Shown here: positions 26,756 to 34,690 of the stretch, piece by piece | How positions within the stretch are numbered: position 1 is the first letter of the stretch | Layout of the letters: every line of letters begins with the position of its first letter | From: SIAJ01 sp036266155 | GTDB taxonomy: Bacteria; Planctomycetota; Planctomycetia; Gemmatales; Gemmataceae | Direction: 5' to 3' | Assembly: GCA_036266155.1 (NCBI GenBank) | Contig: DATANR010000146.1 | Span: 1-63,494 of the forward strand | Length of the DNA stretch: 63,494 nucleotides | The notes under the pieces: generated by a model | Seen by the model: only the letters and a program-made list of their open reading frames with translations | Databases searched by the model: none | Told to the model about the DNA's origin: nothing | Position numbers and translations under genes: made by a program

Positions 26756-27517
26756 TCAATCGCGGACCGCCGCGCGTCGGGCAATCAACGCCGCGACGTA
26801 GCCGGCTTTGAAGCCGGCGTCAATGTTCACCACGGTCACATTTGCCGAGCACGCATTCAGCATGGTCAAGAGCGGGGCCACTCCACCAAACGCCGCGCCG
26901 TAGCCGATGCTCGTCGGCACCGCGATCACGGGGCAGTCGGCGAGTCCACCGACGACGCTCGGCAGTGCTCCGTCCATCCCGGCCGCGACGACGATGACGT
27001 CGGCCCAGGCAATTCGCTCGCGTTGGCGCAGGATGCGGTGAATGCCCGCCACGCCAACGTCGGCGACGAGATCGACCTCGGCGCCAATCGCTCGTGCCGT
27101 GACAACGGCTTCCTGAGCCACGGGTAGGTCTCCCGTTCCTGCCGTGACTACCAGCACGTGTCCTTTCAAGGGCGGTCGTTCGCCGGCCGGCAACCAGAAG
27201 GTGCGCGCCAGGCGATCCTGTTCCGCGTGCGGGAAAGCCTTGGTCAGGTGGGCCGCTTGCTCCGGATTCACCCGCGTGCCGAGGCAGTCCTGCTTCGCCT
27301 CCTCGAGTCGGCGAGCAACGCCTTCCACCCATTCGGGCGTCTTGCCTTCGCAAAAGATCACTTCCGGAAAGCCGCAACGTGCCCGGCGATCGAGGTCGAC
27401 CTGTGCGTAGCCGAGGTCGGCCAGTCCTGGCCGGCCTAGCTGACCGAGCGCCGCGTTGATATCGGTTCGGCCGGCTCGAACGGATTCCAATAACAGTCGC
27501 AAATCGTCGGTGGTCAT
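26756..27517 (-). CDS. larB: LarB, nickel-pincer cofactor biosynthesis
   Basis: 253 residues, as expected for LarB. N-terminal region (RCGFPEVIFCEGKTPEWV, described by its conserved GFPEV and GKT parts) and a C-terminal PurE-like domain with GTGDLPVAQEA, VAAGMDGALPSVVGGL and PTSIGYGAAFGGVAPLL. LarB carboxylates and processes nicotinic acid adenine dinucleotide in making the pincer cofactor of lactate racemase and related enzymes. larC and larE are not in the window. Confidence 0.92.
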   Translation of the reverse strand: MTTDDLRLLLESVRAGRTDINAALGQLGRPGLADLGYAQVDLDRRARCGFPEVIFCEGKTPEWVEGVARRLEEAKQDCLGTRVNPEQAAHLTKAFPHAEQDRLARTFWLPAGERPPLKGHVLVVTAGTGDLPVAQEAVVTARAIGAEVDLVADVGVAGIHRILRQRERIAWADVIVVAAGMDGALPSVVGGLADCPVIAVPTSIGYGAAFGGVAPLLTMLNACSANVTVVNIDAGFKAGYVAALIARRAAVRD

Positions 27518-27685
27518 CGCGGTGGATTCTCGCCAGATGTGACTTTTCTAGCAGGGTAGGCCGATTGTTTCACTGACACCCGTCAAACGTCTGAAGAAAC
27601 CGACAACTCGGTCCTTGGAACCGCACGCGTCGCGCGGCATAATGCACTTCTCATTCTCCCCGACGCTGACTTTTGACGGAAAACT

Positions 27686-28255
27686 ATGGACGGCCCGAAT
27701 GCGTCGCGGTCCGATCTGGCCGGCAAGATTGCCCGCCTGGTCGAGGAACGCGGCTGGAATCAAGAAGACTTCGCTCGCATCGCCAACCTGAACCGGCACA
27801 CGGTTCGGGAAATCATCAAGAACGGCAGCGATCGCCGGCTCCGGAATGCCACTGTCAGCCAGTGCGCTGCCGCGCTCGGCTTGCATGTCAACGAACTTCG
27901 CGACCTGCCGCTCGACAAATTGCTGCCGCGCATGCATGGCAAGAAGCTGCCCGAAGACGAGGGCGGCCTCAAACTGCTGACCGAGAAATCCACCACCAAG
28001 GAATTGCTTGAGTGGCTGGAACGCAATGCCGAACGGGCCGCTCAGCTCACACCCGACGAGGCCACGGAACTGCTCGGCATGGATGGGCCGAACGGCGCCC
28101 TTTTGCAGGTGGGCGTTGAACACTGCGTCGAGCGCGTCGAGCGCAAGCGGCGCCTCATGCGGCGCGTTGCGGCGGTTGCGTCCACGGATCACATCGATCT
28201 GCTCGAACAAATGGTGAGCCTGCTGTTCGACAAGATTCAGACGCCGCGGGCGTAA
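27686..28255 (+). CDS. XRE-family helix-turn-helix regulator
   Basis: 189 residues. An HTH of Cro/CI type at about 10-70 (LAGKIARLVEERGWNQEDFARIANL, then HTVREIIKNG). The C-terminal part is helical and charged with no recognised effector domain. Divergent from larB across 168 bp, so it may control its own gene or larB, but no operator was identified. Confidence 0.82.
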   Translation: MDGPNASRSDLAGKIARLVEERGWNQEDFARIANLNRHTVREIIKNGSDRRLRNATVSQCAAALGLHVNELRDLPLDKLLPRMHGKKLPEDEGGLKLLTEKSTTKELLEWLERNAERAAQLTPDEATELLGMDGPNGALLQVGVEHCVERVERKRRLMRRVAAVASTDHIDLLEQMVSLLFDKIQTPRA

Positions 28256-28482
28256 AACTCTCTCGTCAAACTTGGCGTCGAACTGCCCGCAATTGCCGAT
28301 AATCGCTGGAACGGCGGAACGACACGTCGATCAAGTCGGCCCAGGCATCGGTCGGCGGCCAGACGGGCGAGTTCGCCTCCGACGCGTCGAGCCGGACGGG
28401 CGCGTTTACGCCGTCGGAAGCCCATACTGATGCTTCGGCCGTCACCGGCGGATACACACCGAGCAGTGCGCCGCGCGGCAAG

Positions 28483-29250
28483 ATGGCCAACGCTCCCACC
28501 GTGCGCGGCTACGACATCATCGGTGAACTCGGTCGGGGCGGCATGGGCGTCGTTTACAAAGCCCGGCAAATCGGGCTGGAACGGCTCGTCGCACTGAAAA
28601 TGATCCTCGCCGGCGCCCATGCCCGGCAAAAGGACCTCGACCGATTCCGAGCCGGGGCTCAGGCCGTCGCGCGCTTCCAGCATCCGAATATCGTTCAGAT
28701 CTACGAAGTGGGCGAGACCGAGGGCCTGCCGTACTTCTCGCTTGAATTTGTCGATGGCGAGACTCTCGCCGGCCGCATCGCGCGTGAGCCGCAGCCGCCC
28801 AAGTTCGCGGCCGAGACGATGGAAGCGATCTCCCGGGCCATGCAATACGCCCACGAGCGCGGCGTTGTTCACCGTGACTTGAAGCCGGCCGACGTGCTGA
28901 TCACCACCAACGGGACGCGGAAAGTGATGGACTTCGGCCTCGCCAAGCGGCTCGAACAGGACTCGGGAACGACACAGGCGGGCACGGTGCTCGGCACGCC
29001 GAGCTACATGGCCCCGGAACAGGCGATGGGCGACACCGACAAGGTCGGCCCCTTGGCGGATGTCTACTCGCTCGGCGCCATGCTCTACGACATGCTCACC
29101 GGCCGGCCGCCGTTCAGCGGCTCGAGCGTGCTCGACACCCTGGAGATGGTCCGCACGCGTGAACCGGTTCCTCGAAGCCGCCCGCTGCGACGCACGCTTC
29201 GCGCCGCTTTTGGCAAAGGTGCCAATGCCGACGATTCCAAAGGCCGATGA
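28483..29250 (+). pseudogene. Truncated Hanks-type Ser/Thr kinase, probably a remnant
   Basis: 255 residues containing kinase motifs VGRGGMG-type loop (LGRGGMGVVYKA), ALKMIL, HRDLKPAD, DFGLA and APEQA, then RPPFSGSS, after which similarity stops and the frame runs out at REPVPRSRPL.... The C-lobe beyond the RPPF helix is missing. The catalytic-loop Asn, usually HRDLKPAN, is Asp. Upstream the same frame is open for about 60 codons as a low-complexity Ser/Thr/Ala linker with no ATG, as seen N-terminal to such kinases. It may still be expressed, but looks decayed. It ends five bp from the convergent sucD. Confidence 0.6.
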
Positions 29251-29255
29251 CTGAA

Positions 29256-30134
29256 CTACTTCTTTCGTGCCATCGCCTTCTGCACCGCCGTCCCCAAATC
29301 GGCCGGCGTCGGAGCGACTTCGATGCCGGCTTTCTTGAGTGCCGCGATCTTGTCCTGAGCCGATCCGCTGCCGCCCGAAATGATCGCCCCCGCGTGGCCC
29401 ATGCGTCGCCCCGGCGGGGCCGTCTGGCCGGCGATGAACGCGGCGACCGGCTTCTTCACGTTCTTGGCGATGAACTCCGCCGCCCGTTCTTCGGCCGTGC
29501 CGCCGATCTCGCCAATCATCAGAATTGCTTCCGTCGCCAGGTCGGCCTCGAAGAGCTTCAACAGATCGATCTGGTTCGTGCCGATGATCGGATCGCCGCC
29601 GATGCCAACACAGGTCGACTGGCCGAGCCCAAGGGCCGAGAGCTGGAACACCGCTTCATACGTTAACGTGCCCGATCGACTGATGACGCCGACCGGTCCA
29701 GGCTTGTGGATGTAGCCGGGCATGATGCCAATCTTGCACTGGCCCGGCGTGATGACGCCCGGGCAGTTCGGACCCACGAGCCTCACGTCCGGCTTCGTGT
29801 CCAGGAAGCGCTTCACCTTCGCCATGTCGAGGACGGGGATGCCTTCCGTGATCGCGACGATGACCTTGATGCCCGCGTCGGCCGCTTCCATGATCGCGTC
29901 GGCTGCGGCCGGCGGCGGGACGAAGATCATCGACGCGTTGGCCCCCGTCTTCGCCACCGACTCGGCGACAGTATTGAAGAGCGGAAACCCTTCCTTGACG
30001 GTCCCGCCCTTGCCCGGCGAGATGCCGCCGACCATTTGCGTGCCGTACTCGCGGCACTGGATCGCATGGAACGTGCCGGCCTTGCCCAGCCCCTGACAGA
30101 TCACGCGCGTATTGCGGTCAACGAGAATGCTCAT
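29256..30134 (-). CDS. sucD: Succinyl-CoA synthetase alpha subunit
   Basis: 292 residues, normal length. CoA-binding Rossmann fold (RVICQGLGKAGTFHAIQ) and the phospho-histidine motif GHAGAI with His247 as the catalytic residue. Works with SucC in the TCA cycle, converting succinyl-CoA to succinate with nucleotide phosphorylation. It lies downstream of sucC with a lipoprotein gene between the two, an unusual arrangement. Confidence 0.96.
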   Translation of the reverse strand: MSILVDRNTRVICQGLGKAGTFHAIQCREYGTQMVGGISPGKGGTVKEGFPLFNTVAESVAKTGANASMIFVPPPAAADAIMEAADAGIKVIVAITEGIPVLDMAKVKRFLDTKPDVRLVGPNCPGVITPGQCKIGIMPGYIHKPGPVGVISRSGTLTYEAVFQLSALGLGQSTCVGIGGDPIIGTNQIDLLKLFEADLATEAILMIGEIGGTAEERAAEFIAKNVKKPVAAFIAGQTAPPGRRMGHAGAIISGGSGSAQDKIAALKKAGIEVAPTPADLGTAVQKAMARKK

Positions 30135-30163
30135 AGCTCTTTGGTGGTGGTGGGTTGATCGTG

Positions 30164-31018
30164 TTATTGCTTTTCAAAATCGCTGACGAGCCACTCGCCG
30201 GTCGCCGCGTCCTTCGTGGCCTTCACGGTGTGCTTGTCCTTCTTGTTCCCGGCATCCATCAGGGCGACGAAGACGATGGTATCCTTGCTCGAACCGTGGT
30301 CGGTCGGCGTCAGGGTGTAGCTTGTGTAGTCGCTCCTCCAAGAACGCAGCTTGCCATCGATGAAACCGGGGCCGTAATCGTAGCCCTGTTGGGTGTCCGA
30401 TTTGTCGGCAACTGGCGAAAGGGTTTTCCTCCAGGCCGCCGCCATGAGACCATGCGCTTGCCGCACGTCGCCGCCCAGCATGACGTCGAGGAAATTGCGC
30501 ACGGTGTCGTGAGCGGCGGCCATGCTCGCGTCGGCCGGCACTTTGATCTCGGCGCCCTGGCGGCCCGACGTGTGCAGCCAATCAGCGTGACCGTTCACAA
30601 GGCGAAGCGAAAACGCCGTCGACCTTTCCGATTCCTTCTTGTTCGGGAAAATTGCGAGCCCGCGGAGGGCCACCGCTTCGCCGACCTTATCTTCCTCGCT
30701 AACTTTGAACGTGGCACCCTTGAATTGTTCGAGCCATTCCTTGGCGACCGCGTCGCCATCCTTGCCCGGAGGGGCCAACTTCTTCTTGAATGCCGATGTC
30801 AGCCTGTCGGGAGCGACCTTGCCGTCGCCGAGGTCCTTGAGGAAGGCGTCGGCTTGTTGCCGAGCCGTCGGTCCACTCGGAGTGACCGGGGCCGAGCCGC
30901 CCTTGCCGCTGGCACTCCCCTCCGAACTGCCTGGCTTCGACTTCCCGCCGTCGCACCCGACTACCAAGGCCGCCGCTAGCAAGGCGGCCAACCATCGTCG
31001 ATCCATCGTGAGCCGCAT
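30164..31018 (-). CDS. Lipoprotein of unknown function between sucC and sucD
   Basis: 284 residues from ATG at 31018, preceded by GAGGT. Lipobox VVGC at residues 18-21 (start MRLTMDRRWLAALLAAALVVGCDGG), then a Gly/Ser linker and a globular region of about 220 residues with charged helices and beta segments. No family recognised. The gene lies in the sucC-sucD operon but is unrelated to succinyl-CoA synthetase; it may be there by chance insertion. Confidence 0.8.
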   Translation of the reverse strand: MRLTMDRRWLAALLAAALVVGCDGGKSKPGSSEGSASGKGGSAPVTPSGPTARQQADAFLKDLGDGKVAPDRLTSAFKKKLAPPGKDGDAVAKEWLEQFKGATFKVSEEDKVGEAVALRGLAIFPNKKESERSTAFSLRLVNGHADWLHTSGRQGAEIKVPADASMAAAHDTVRNFLDVMLGGDVRQAHGLMAAAWRKTLSPVADKSDTQQGYDYGPGFIDGKLRSWRSDYTSYTLTPTDHGSSKDTIVFVALMDAGNKKDKHTVKATKDAATGEWLVSDFEKQ

Positions 31019-31043
31019 AGGTGTACCTCGTGTTGCATTCAGA

Positions 31044-31133
31044 TTTGGAGTGCGGCGGCTCGACGCCGCTTTCTTTCTTTGTGGACGGCGAGAAAGAAAG
31101 AAAGAAAGCGGCGTCGAGCCGCCGCACTCCAAA
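31044..31133. repeat. Long perfect inverted repeat, 37-bp arms
   Basis: Arms 31044-31080 and 31097-31133, 16-base spacer, with a TTTCTTTC tract flanked by GC-rich sequence. It sits between the sucC stop and the lipoprotein start, so it would be transcribed as a very stable hairpin. Could attenuate or stabilise the operon mRNA, or be an inserted element. Confidence 0.85.
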
Positions 31134-31135
31134 GT

Positions 31136-32335
31136 TCATTTTGCCGCAGCGACCACCATCTTCGCCGCATCGGTTAAGCCGGGGGCTGACTGGATCATCG
31201 GCAACTCGCCTTGCACGCTCTTCAGGATCTCGCGGGCCTTGTCGACGTTGGTGCCTTCGAGCCGGACGACGACCGGCACCTTGAAACCGACTTCGCGGCC
31301 GGCCTTCACGAGGGCCTCGGCGATCAGGTCGCATTTGGCAATGCCGCCGAAGATGTTGACCAGGACGCCCTTCACCTTCGGGTCGGACAGGATGATGCGG
31401 AACGCCTCAATGGCTGCCTCGGGCGTCACGCCGCCGCCCACGTCGAGGAAGTTGGCCGGCTCACCGCCGTGATACTTGATGATGTCCATCGTCCCCATCG
31501 CCAGGCCGGCCCCATTCACCAGGCAGCCGATGTTGCCGTCGAGTTGGATGAAGTTCAGATTGGCGTTCGCGGCCCGCACCTCGACCGGGTTCTCCTCGCC
31601 GAGATCGCGGAGGCCTTCGAGTTCCTTGTGCCGGAACAGCGCGTTGTCGTCGAAGTCGATCTTGGCATCGAGAACGACGACGTCGCCCTTCTTCGTGATG
31701 GCCAGGGGGTTGATCTCCGCGAGCGTCGCGTCTTTTTCCAGATACACCTTCGACAGGGCGAGCATGATCTTTTCGACCTTCTCGACCTGATCGCCGGCGA
31801 AGCCCAGCTCGAACGCGAGCCGACGGGCCTGATACGGCAGCAGCCCCGTCTCCGGCGACACGGGCACACGCTTGATCAGTTCCGGCGTCTCGTGGGCGAC
31901 CTTCTCGATGTCCATCCCGCCCGCGGCGCTCGCCATCAGAATCGGCACGCCGAGCGCCCGGTCGAGGACCATTGCAACGTAAAACTCCTTGGCCGGCTCC
32001 GCGTCCGCTTGAACGATCAGCGTGCGAATCGGCTGCCCCTCGGGCCCAGTCTGAATCGTGACGAGCGGGTATTTGAGCATCGTCTCGGCGATCGTCTTCG
32101 CCTTCTCACGCGAGTTGACGAACTTAACGCCGCCGAGCTTGTCGGCAATGCCCTTGAGCTGCCCGGCCCCGCGGCCGCCGGCGTGGATTTGCGCCTTGAC
32201 CATCGCCCCGCCGCCGTTGCTGAGCTTGTCGAACGCGGCCGCCGCCTCGTCCGGCGTCTTGGCAACGATGTGCTTCGGGACGTTGGCCCCGGCGGCGGCG
32301 AGCAGTTCTTTGGCCTGATATTCGTGAATCTTCAT
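31136..32335 (-). CDS. sucC: Succinyl-CoA synthetase beta subunit
   Basis: 399 residues. N-terminal ATP-grasp domain beginning MKIHEYQAKELLAAAG, with the AQIHAGGRGAG glycine-rich loop, and C-terminal CoA-ligase fold with NIFGGIAKCDLIAE. The nucleotide specificity cannot be read from sequence. First gene of the sucC-lipoprotein-sucD set. Confidence 0.96.
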   Translation of the reverse strand: MKIHEYQAKELLAAAGANVPKHIVAKTPDEAAAAFDKLSNGGGAMVKAQIHAGGRGAGQLKGIADKLGGVKFVNSREKAKTIAETMLKYPLVTIQTGPEGQPIRTLIVQADAEPAKEFYVAMVLDRALGVPILMASAAGGMDIEKVAHETPELIKRVPVSPETGLLPYQARRLAFELGFAGDQVEKVEKIMLALSKVYLEKDATLAEINPLAITKKGDVVVLDAKIDFDDNALFRHKELEGLRDLGEENPVEVRAANANLNFIQLDGNIGCLVNGAGLAMGTMDIIKYHGGEPANFLDVGGGVTPEAAIEAFRIILSDPKVKGVLVNIFGGIAKCDLIAEALVKAGREVGFKVPVVVRLEGTNVDKAREILKSVQGELPMIQSAPGLTDAAKMVVAAAK

Positions 32336-32342
32336 GGGGTGG

Positions 32343-33080
32343 TTATTGCAAAGTCAGAGTGTTGGAAATCGGTGTTGGAGTGCCACGCATGCCGAACGTC
32401 TGTCGACCGAGGTAGACTGTCGTGCCGCGCTGGAAGCCGCGACCCATGCGGCCAAACGACTCGACGGTCATCGTGCCTTGTTGATCGAAGATGAAATTAA
32501 ACCGGGCGATGCTCACGTCGGCTTGGCCAGGTTCCTTCACCACGGCAACGATGTCTGTGCCGCCAATCGGCCGTCCATTGGGAAACTTGTAGTCGAATTC
32601 GAGCGATCCACCGGGACCGAATCTACCGAGCCGCAAATTCGAAATCGTCGCTTGATTGCCCGCGCCAATACCTGGAGCGGCGGGCGCGGGAACGTTCGGG
32701 AAATTGGGCATCTCCGGGGCTGCCGGCATGCCGGGCCCACCAGCCATCGCCGGTCCACCAGGGCCCATCGGACCGACAGGGGCCATCGGATTCATGTTGA
32801 CCATGGGCGGCGGATTGTTGACGACGAATTGCGGCTGCGGCTGTTGTGCCGGCCGGCTGCGGAGCGCCAAATACGCCCCGAAGCCACCCAGTGCAATCAG
32901 GACAAACACGCCGGCAATGACTCCAATGATGATGGGCGCCTGATTCGAGCCGCCCGAACTCGACTTGCGTCGCGACCGCGGATCGTCGTAGTAGTCATCG
33001 TCATCGTCGTCGAAACGTCGGCGTGATCGCGTTCGCGGACGGTCATCGTCATCGTCGTCGTAATAATCGCGGCGGGGCAT
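32343..33080 (-). CDS. Membrane-anchored hypothetical protein with Asp-rich N-terminus
   Basis: 245 residues from ATG at 33080. N-terminal cytoplasmic-type stretch rich in Asp and Arg (YYDDDDDDRPRTRSRRR), one membrane segment at about 52-72 (IIIGVIAGVFVLIALGGFGAYLAL, quoted by its GVFVLIALGG core), a Pro/Met/Gly-rich linker of about 60 residues, then a beta-rich domain with TISNLRLGRFGPGGSLEFDYKF. No family recognised; probably an extracytoplasmic domain on a flexible linker. It starts divergent from the sugar porter gene and ends seven bp before sucC. Confidence 0.7.
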   Translation of the reverse strand: MPRRDYYDDDDDDRPRTRSRRRFDDDDDDYYDDPRSRRKSSSGGSNQAPIIIGVIAGVFVLIALGGFGAYLALRSRPAQQPQPQFVVNNPPPMVNMNPMAPVGPMGPGGPAMAGGPGMPAAPEMPNFPNVPAPAAPGIGAGNQATISNLRLGRFGPGGSLEFDYKFPNGRPIGGTDIVAVVKEPGQADVSIARFNFIFDQQGTMTVESFGRMGRGFQRGTTVYLGRQTFGMRGTPTPISNTLTLQ

Positions 33081-33230
33081 GGAGGTATCCCGACGAGGAG
33101 TGAAGGCTTCGTCAGGATACGGCAGTCGAGCCGGGTTTTCCACGGGCGAGCGCACTTGGGAAATCGCCCCCGTGTTTAACCGGCGATTTCGTAAAACACG
33201 CCAGACGACTTCCTCCGCAAACTCTCCCAC

Positions 33231-34595
33231 ATGTCACGTCAACTCTTGCTTTGGGCCTTTACGTCATCCCTCGCCGGATTCCTGTTCGGCTTTGACACGG
33301 TCGTCATCTCCGGCGCCGAGAAGGTAATTCAGAATCTCTGGCAACTCAGCGCGGAACTTCACGGTTTCGCAATGGCCTCCGCCCTGTGGGGCACCGTCGT
33401 CGGCTCACTGGTCGGCTCGTGGCCGGCCGATCGGTTCGGCCGCCGAGCGACGTTGCTGTGGATCGGACTGCTCTATCTGGTGTCCGCGGTTTGGTCGGGT
33501 CTGGCGCCCGACGTCTATTCGCTGATCATCGCCCGGTTCATCGGCGGGCTCGGCATCGGCGTCTGCACCGTCGCGGCGCCGATGTACATTTCCGAGATCG
33601 CTCCGCCGCAATACCGCGGCCGATTGACGGGGATGTTCCAGTTCAACATCGTGTTCGGCATCCTCGTCGCTTTTCTCTCGAACGCTCTGCTTGCACGAAT
33701 TGGTGAAGACGCCTGGCGCTGGATGCTCGGCGTCGTCGGCGTGCCGGCGCTCATTTACACGCTGCTGTGCTTCTCGTTGCCGGAGAGCCCACGTTGGCTG
33801 ATCGCACGCAAGAAAGACCGCGCGGGCGGCATTGCGGTGCTCGCAAGAATCAATCCGACGGCTACGCAGGCCGAGTTGGATGCACTTGCCAATGAGATCG
33901 CCCACTCACCGACAAAAACGGAAACGCGTGGCTTCTGGTCGCGCCGGCTGCGCACGCCGATCGTGCTCGCCTTCTTGATTGCTTTCTTCAATCAACTGTC
34001 TGGCATCAACGCGATCCTCTACTTCGCGCCGCGCATTTTCGAACTCACCGGTCTCGGCGAGCAGGCGGCACTGCTGCAATCGGTCGGCATCGGCGTAACC
34101 AATTTGATCTTCACGTTTGTCGGACTTTGGCTGATCGATCGGCTTGGTCGGCGGACGCTCATGTACATCGGCTCATTCGGCTACATTGCATCGCTCGGTG
34201 CTTGTGCCATCGCCTTTTTCACTGGCAACTACGCGATCGTGCCCGTGTGCATCTTCGCCTTCATCGCTGCCCATGCCGTTGGCCAGGGGGCGGTGATCTG
34301 GGTGTTCATCTCCGAGATATTTCCGAACGCCTATCGCGCGGCCGGCCAGTCACTCGGCAGCTTCACGCACTGGATCTTCGCAGCTTTGCTGACGACGTTT
34401 TTTCCGCTCATGGTTTCTCTTCTAGCGCCAGGTGTCGTTTTCCTAATCTTCACCGGGATGATGGTGCTGCAATTGGTCTGGGTGGCGACGCAAATGCCGG
34501 AGACGAAGGGCATCCCGCTGGAGGAAGTTGAGCGGAAGCTGGGGATCGAGAACGTAGCCGGGATGGAAGATTACGTCGAGGATTACAAGGATTAG
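33231..34595 (+). CDS. Sugar porter family MFS transporter
   Basis: 454 residues with 12 predicted membrane segments. Signature motifs of the sugar porter family are clear: RFGRR, PESPRWL, QLSGINAILYF, LIDRLGRRTLM and PETKG. Likely a proton-coupled monosaccharide carrier. It precedes a GH32 gene in the same direction, pointing to fructose or a fructan product as substrate, which is inference. Confidence 0.93.
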   Translation: MSRQLLLWAFTSSLAGFLFGFDTVVISGAEKVIQNLWQLSAELHGFAMASALWGTVVGSLVGSWPADRFGRRATLLWIGLLYLVSAVWSGLAPDVYSLIIARFIGGLGIGVCTVAAPMYISEIAPPQYRGRLTGMFQFNIVFGILVAFLSNALLARIGEDAWRWMLGVVGVPALIYTLLCFSLPESPRWLIARKKDRAGGIAVLARINPTATQAELDALANEIAHSPTKTETRGFWSRRLRTPIVLAFLIAFFNQLSGINAILYFAPRIFELTGLGEQAALLQSVGIGVTNLIFTFVGLWLIDRLGRRTLMYIGSFGYIASLGACAIAFFTGNYAIVPVCIFAFIAAHAVGQGAVIWVFISEIFPNAYRAAGQSLGSFTHWIFAALLTTFFPLMVSLLAPGVVFLIFTGMMVLQLVWVATQMPETKGIPLEEVERKLGIENVAGMEDYVEDYKD

Positions 34596-34599
34596 TTTT

Positions 34600-34665
34600 G
34601 TAGCTGAATTCGTAAGAATTCAGTCGCCCGACGTCGGCGAACTGAATTCTTACGAATTCAGCTAC
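34600..34665. repeat. Perfect inverted repeat with 25-bp arms
   Basis: Arms GTAGCTGAATTCGTAAGA... (34600-34624) and complement (34641-34665), 16-base spacer that itself contains CCGACGTCGG. Located between the sugar porter stop and the GH32 start. May act as terminator or mRNA end structure between the two genes. Confidence 0.85.
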
Positions 34666-34690
34666 GAGGGCTTTGTTGCACCCGGAGTTC

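Noticed and set aside
28237..28872. 211-codon minus-strand frame over the XRE/kinase region
   Set aside because: Opposes recognisable XRE and kinase sequence and has no family features.
31044..31133. Inverted repeat as the ends of an insertion sequence
   Set aside because: No transposase or flanking target duplication; only a 16-bp spacer between the arms.
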